Assembly (NCBI GenBank): GCA_016490735.1
Contig: JAEMWC010001386.1
Coordinates: 109,724 to 173,723 of the forward strand
Direction of reading: 5' to 3'
Length of the DNA: 64,000 bases
From: Pachyseris speciosa
Taxonomy: Eukaryota; Cnidaria; Anthozoa; Scleractinia; Pachyseridae
Part shown: positions 63,195 through 64,000 of the stretch, piece by piece
Position numbering within the stretch: position 1 is the first letter of the stretch
Layout: each line of letters begins with the position of its first letter
The notes under the pieces: generated by a model
Database searches by the model: none
What the model was told of the DNA's origin: nothing
Seen by the model: the letters and a program-made list of their open reading frames with translations, nothing else
Position numbers and translations under genes: made by a program

Positions 63195-64000
63195 AATTGA
63201 GACCAATGAAGCAAGTAAATACTTGAGTGAGGCGACCAAACAGAATTATAACTTGCCCAGCAAGGTGGTGAATAAACCAAGTAAACTACATGTACCTACA
63301 GAGGTTCTGCGCTGATGAATACCGGTAGTTTCAGTAATTCTCATCATGCTATTATGATATTGGATGTATATAATTATGATGGCCTTGTTTAAACAAAGTA
63401 AATGCAAAGTGAATAATTCAAATTGTAACAGACTTCAAAATAATTTGCATAACAAAGTTTATGGCAAGATCAATGGGAAGAGATGCCAGCCTGAGCAGAT
63501 TAAGTGCAAAAGGAGTGCCCGGCTGGGCAACAAATAATTTCTAGCAGTCACCAGAGTTCACCCAAACATTAGTTAGTTGCCTTAGGCGCCGCTAGAGCAC
63601 AGCCTTGACTGGATATAGGCAAAGGTGACTGTACGGGGCAGCACTTCACTTCCTATTAGAACCACTAAAACTGTGAAGCTTGTGGGATGTGGCTTAGAGT
63701 GACAAGTTTAGGAGTGAAATGCCCGCTACTACAAGGCTTTAGCTTAGAACTTAGAACATAAATTTGTTAGGTACTCTTAATTTATTATTATAGCATTAGT
63801 CATATGACACTCACTTTTGGGGTAGGTTGGATTTCTCCCTCCATTAGCTCCAAGAGGTCGCTTGAGTTAGGAAGAAAAAGGGCTGAAGTTGTTTTCCACT
63901 GATCTGACTGATTCAACCGTTGTCACGAAAGCACAATGACGTTGATTCATAATGCTGACCTTTAGAAACGTCAACAAATGTCGAACTACATCGATTTTCA
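63195..64000. other. Unassigned
   Basis: No ORF with a motif and no structured repeat. 'gaattataacttgcccagcaagg' (about 63243) is a diverged direct match to sequence left of MITE copy 1 (about 60645). Confidence 0.35.

Overview
This is animal (metazoan) nuclear DNA, most likely from a cnidarian and probably a stony coral. It is AT-rich, intron-rich and packed with transposable elements. Nothing bacterial is present: no operons, no Shine-Dalgarno-led genes, no CRISPR. The cnidarian call is an inference from the mix of Penelope-like elements with GIY-YIG endonuclease remnants, CR1/L2-type LINE pieces, two tRNA-derived SINE types, pogo/Tigger, Harbinger-like and hAT-like miniature elements, and a HIRAN-like protein. 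No species can be named.

Host-like genes. (1) A minus-strand gene spans about 21.3 to 2.8 kb. Four exons share compatible splice phases: a signal peptide exon, two exons that together make one CUB domain, and one immunoglobulin-domain exon. It probably continues to the left of the window. (2) A minus-strand terminal exon at 27.6-28.1 kb looks like an OB-fold (RPA-like) protein, with a decayed partial tandem copy of its 3' end beside it. (3) A minus-strand gene runs from about 36.2 to 31.5 kb. It has an acidic Ser/Asp-rich linker with tandemly duplicated exons, two of the duplicates dead, and a terminal exon resembling a basic helical DNA-binding tail. Two weaker first-exon-like candidates lie at 45.7-46.1 kb.

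Mobile and repeated DNA. 0-12 kb: tandem repeats, Penelope-like fragments, a LINE 3' end split by 1.8 kb, foldback elements, a 295-bp pyrimidine tract. 12-20 kb: a pogo-type MITE, a 1.5-kb TIR element with a nested two-hairpin MITE, a tRNA-SINE with an expanded A-box region. 20-28 kb: a second two-hairpin MITE, inverted RecQ-helicase fragments, a LINE reverse-transcriptase fragment, a SINE, and a nearly perfect palindromic Harbinger-type MITE. 29-31 kb: a minisatellite of about 45 copies with a 39-bp unit, open in frame on both strands. 33-52 kb: a hAT-type MITE with a 5-bp TSD, a 3.16-kb foldback element with arms of about 0.85 kb, and further inverted repeats. 52.9-56.2 kb: a complete Tigger element with intact ends, a decayed transposase and an intact divergent 147-codon HIRAN-like ORF. 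57.2-59.3 kb: a nearly full-length Penelope-like element, broken inside its catalytic motif and followed by an inverted partial copy. 59.3-64 kb: a TIR element, two copies of a 212-bp MITE and a degenerate interstitial telomeric block.

The most unusual candidates are the intact HIRAN-like ORF inside the Tigger element, the large foldback whose two arms share a start-codon context and a small ORF, the recurring hammerhead-like motifs at Penelope-like 3' tails, and the double-strand-open 39-bp array. All calls come from reading the sequence. No alignment or database search was run.
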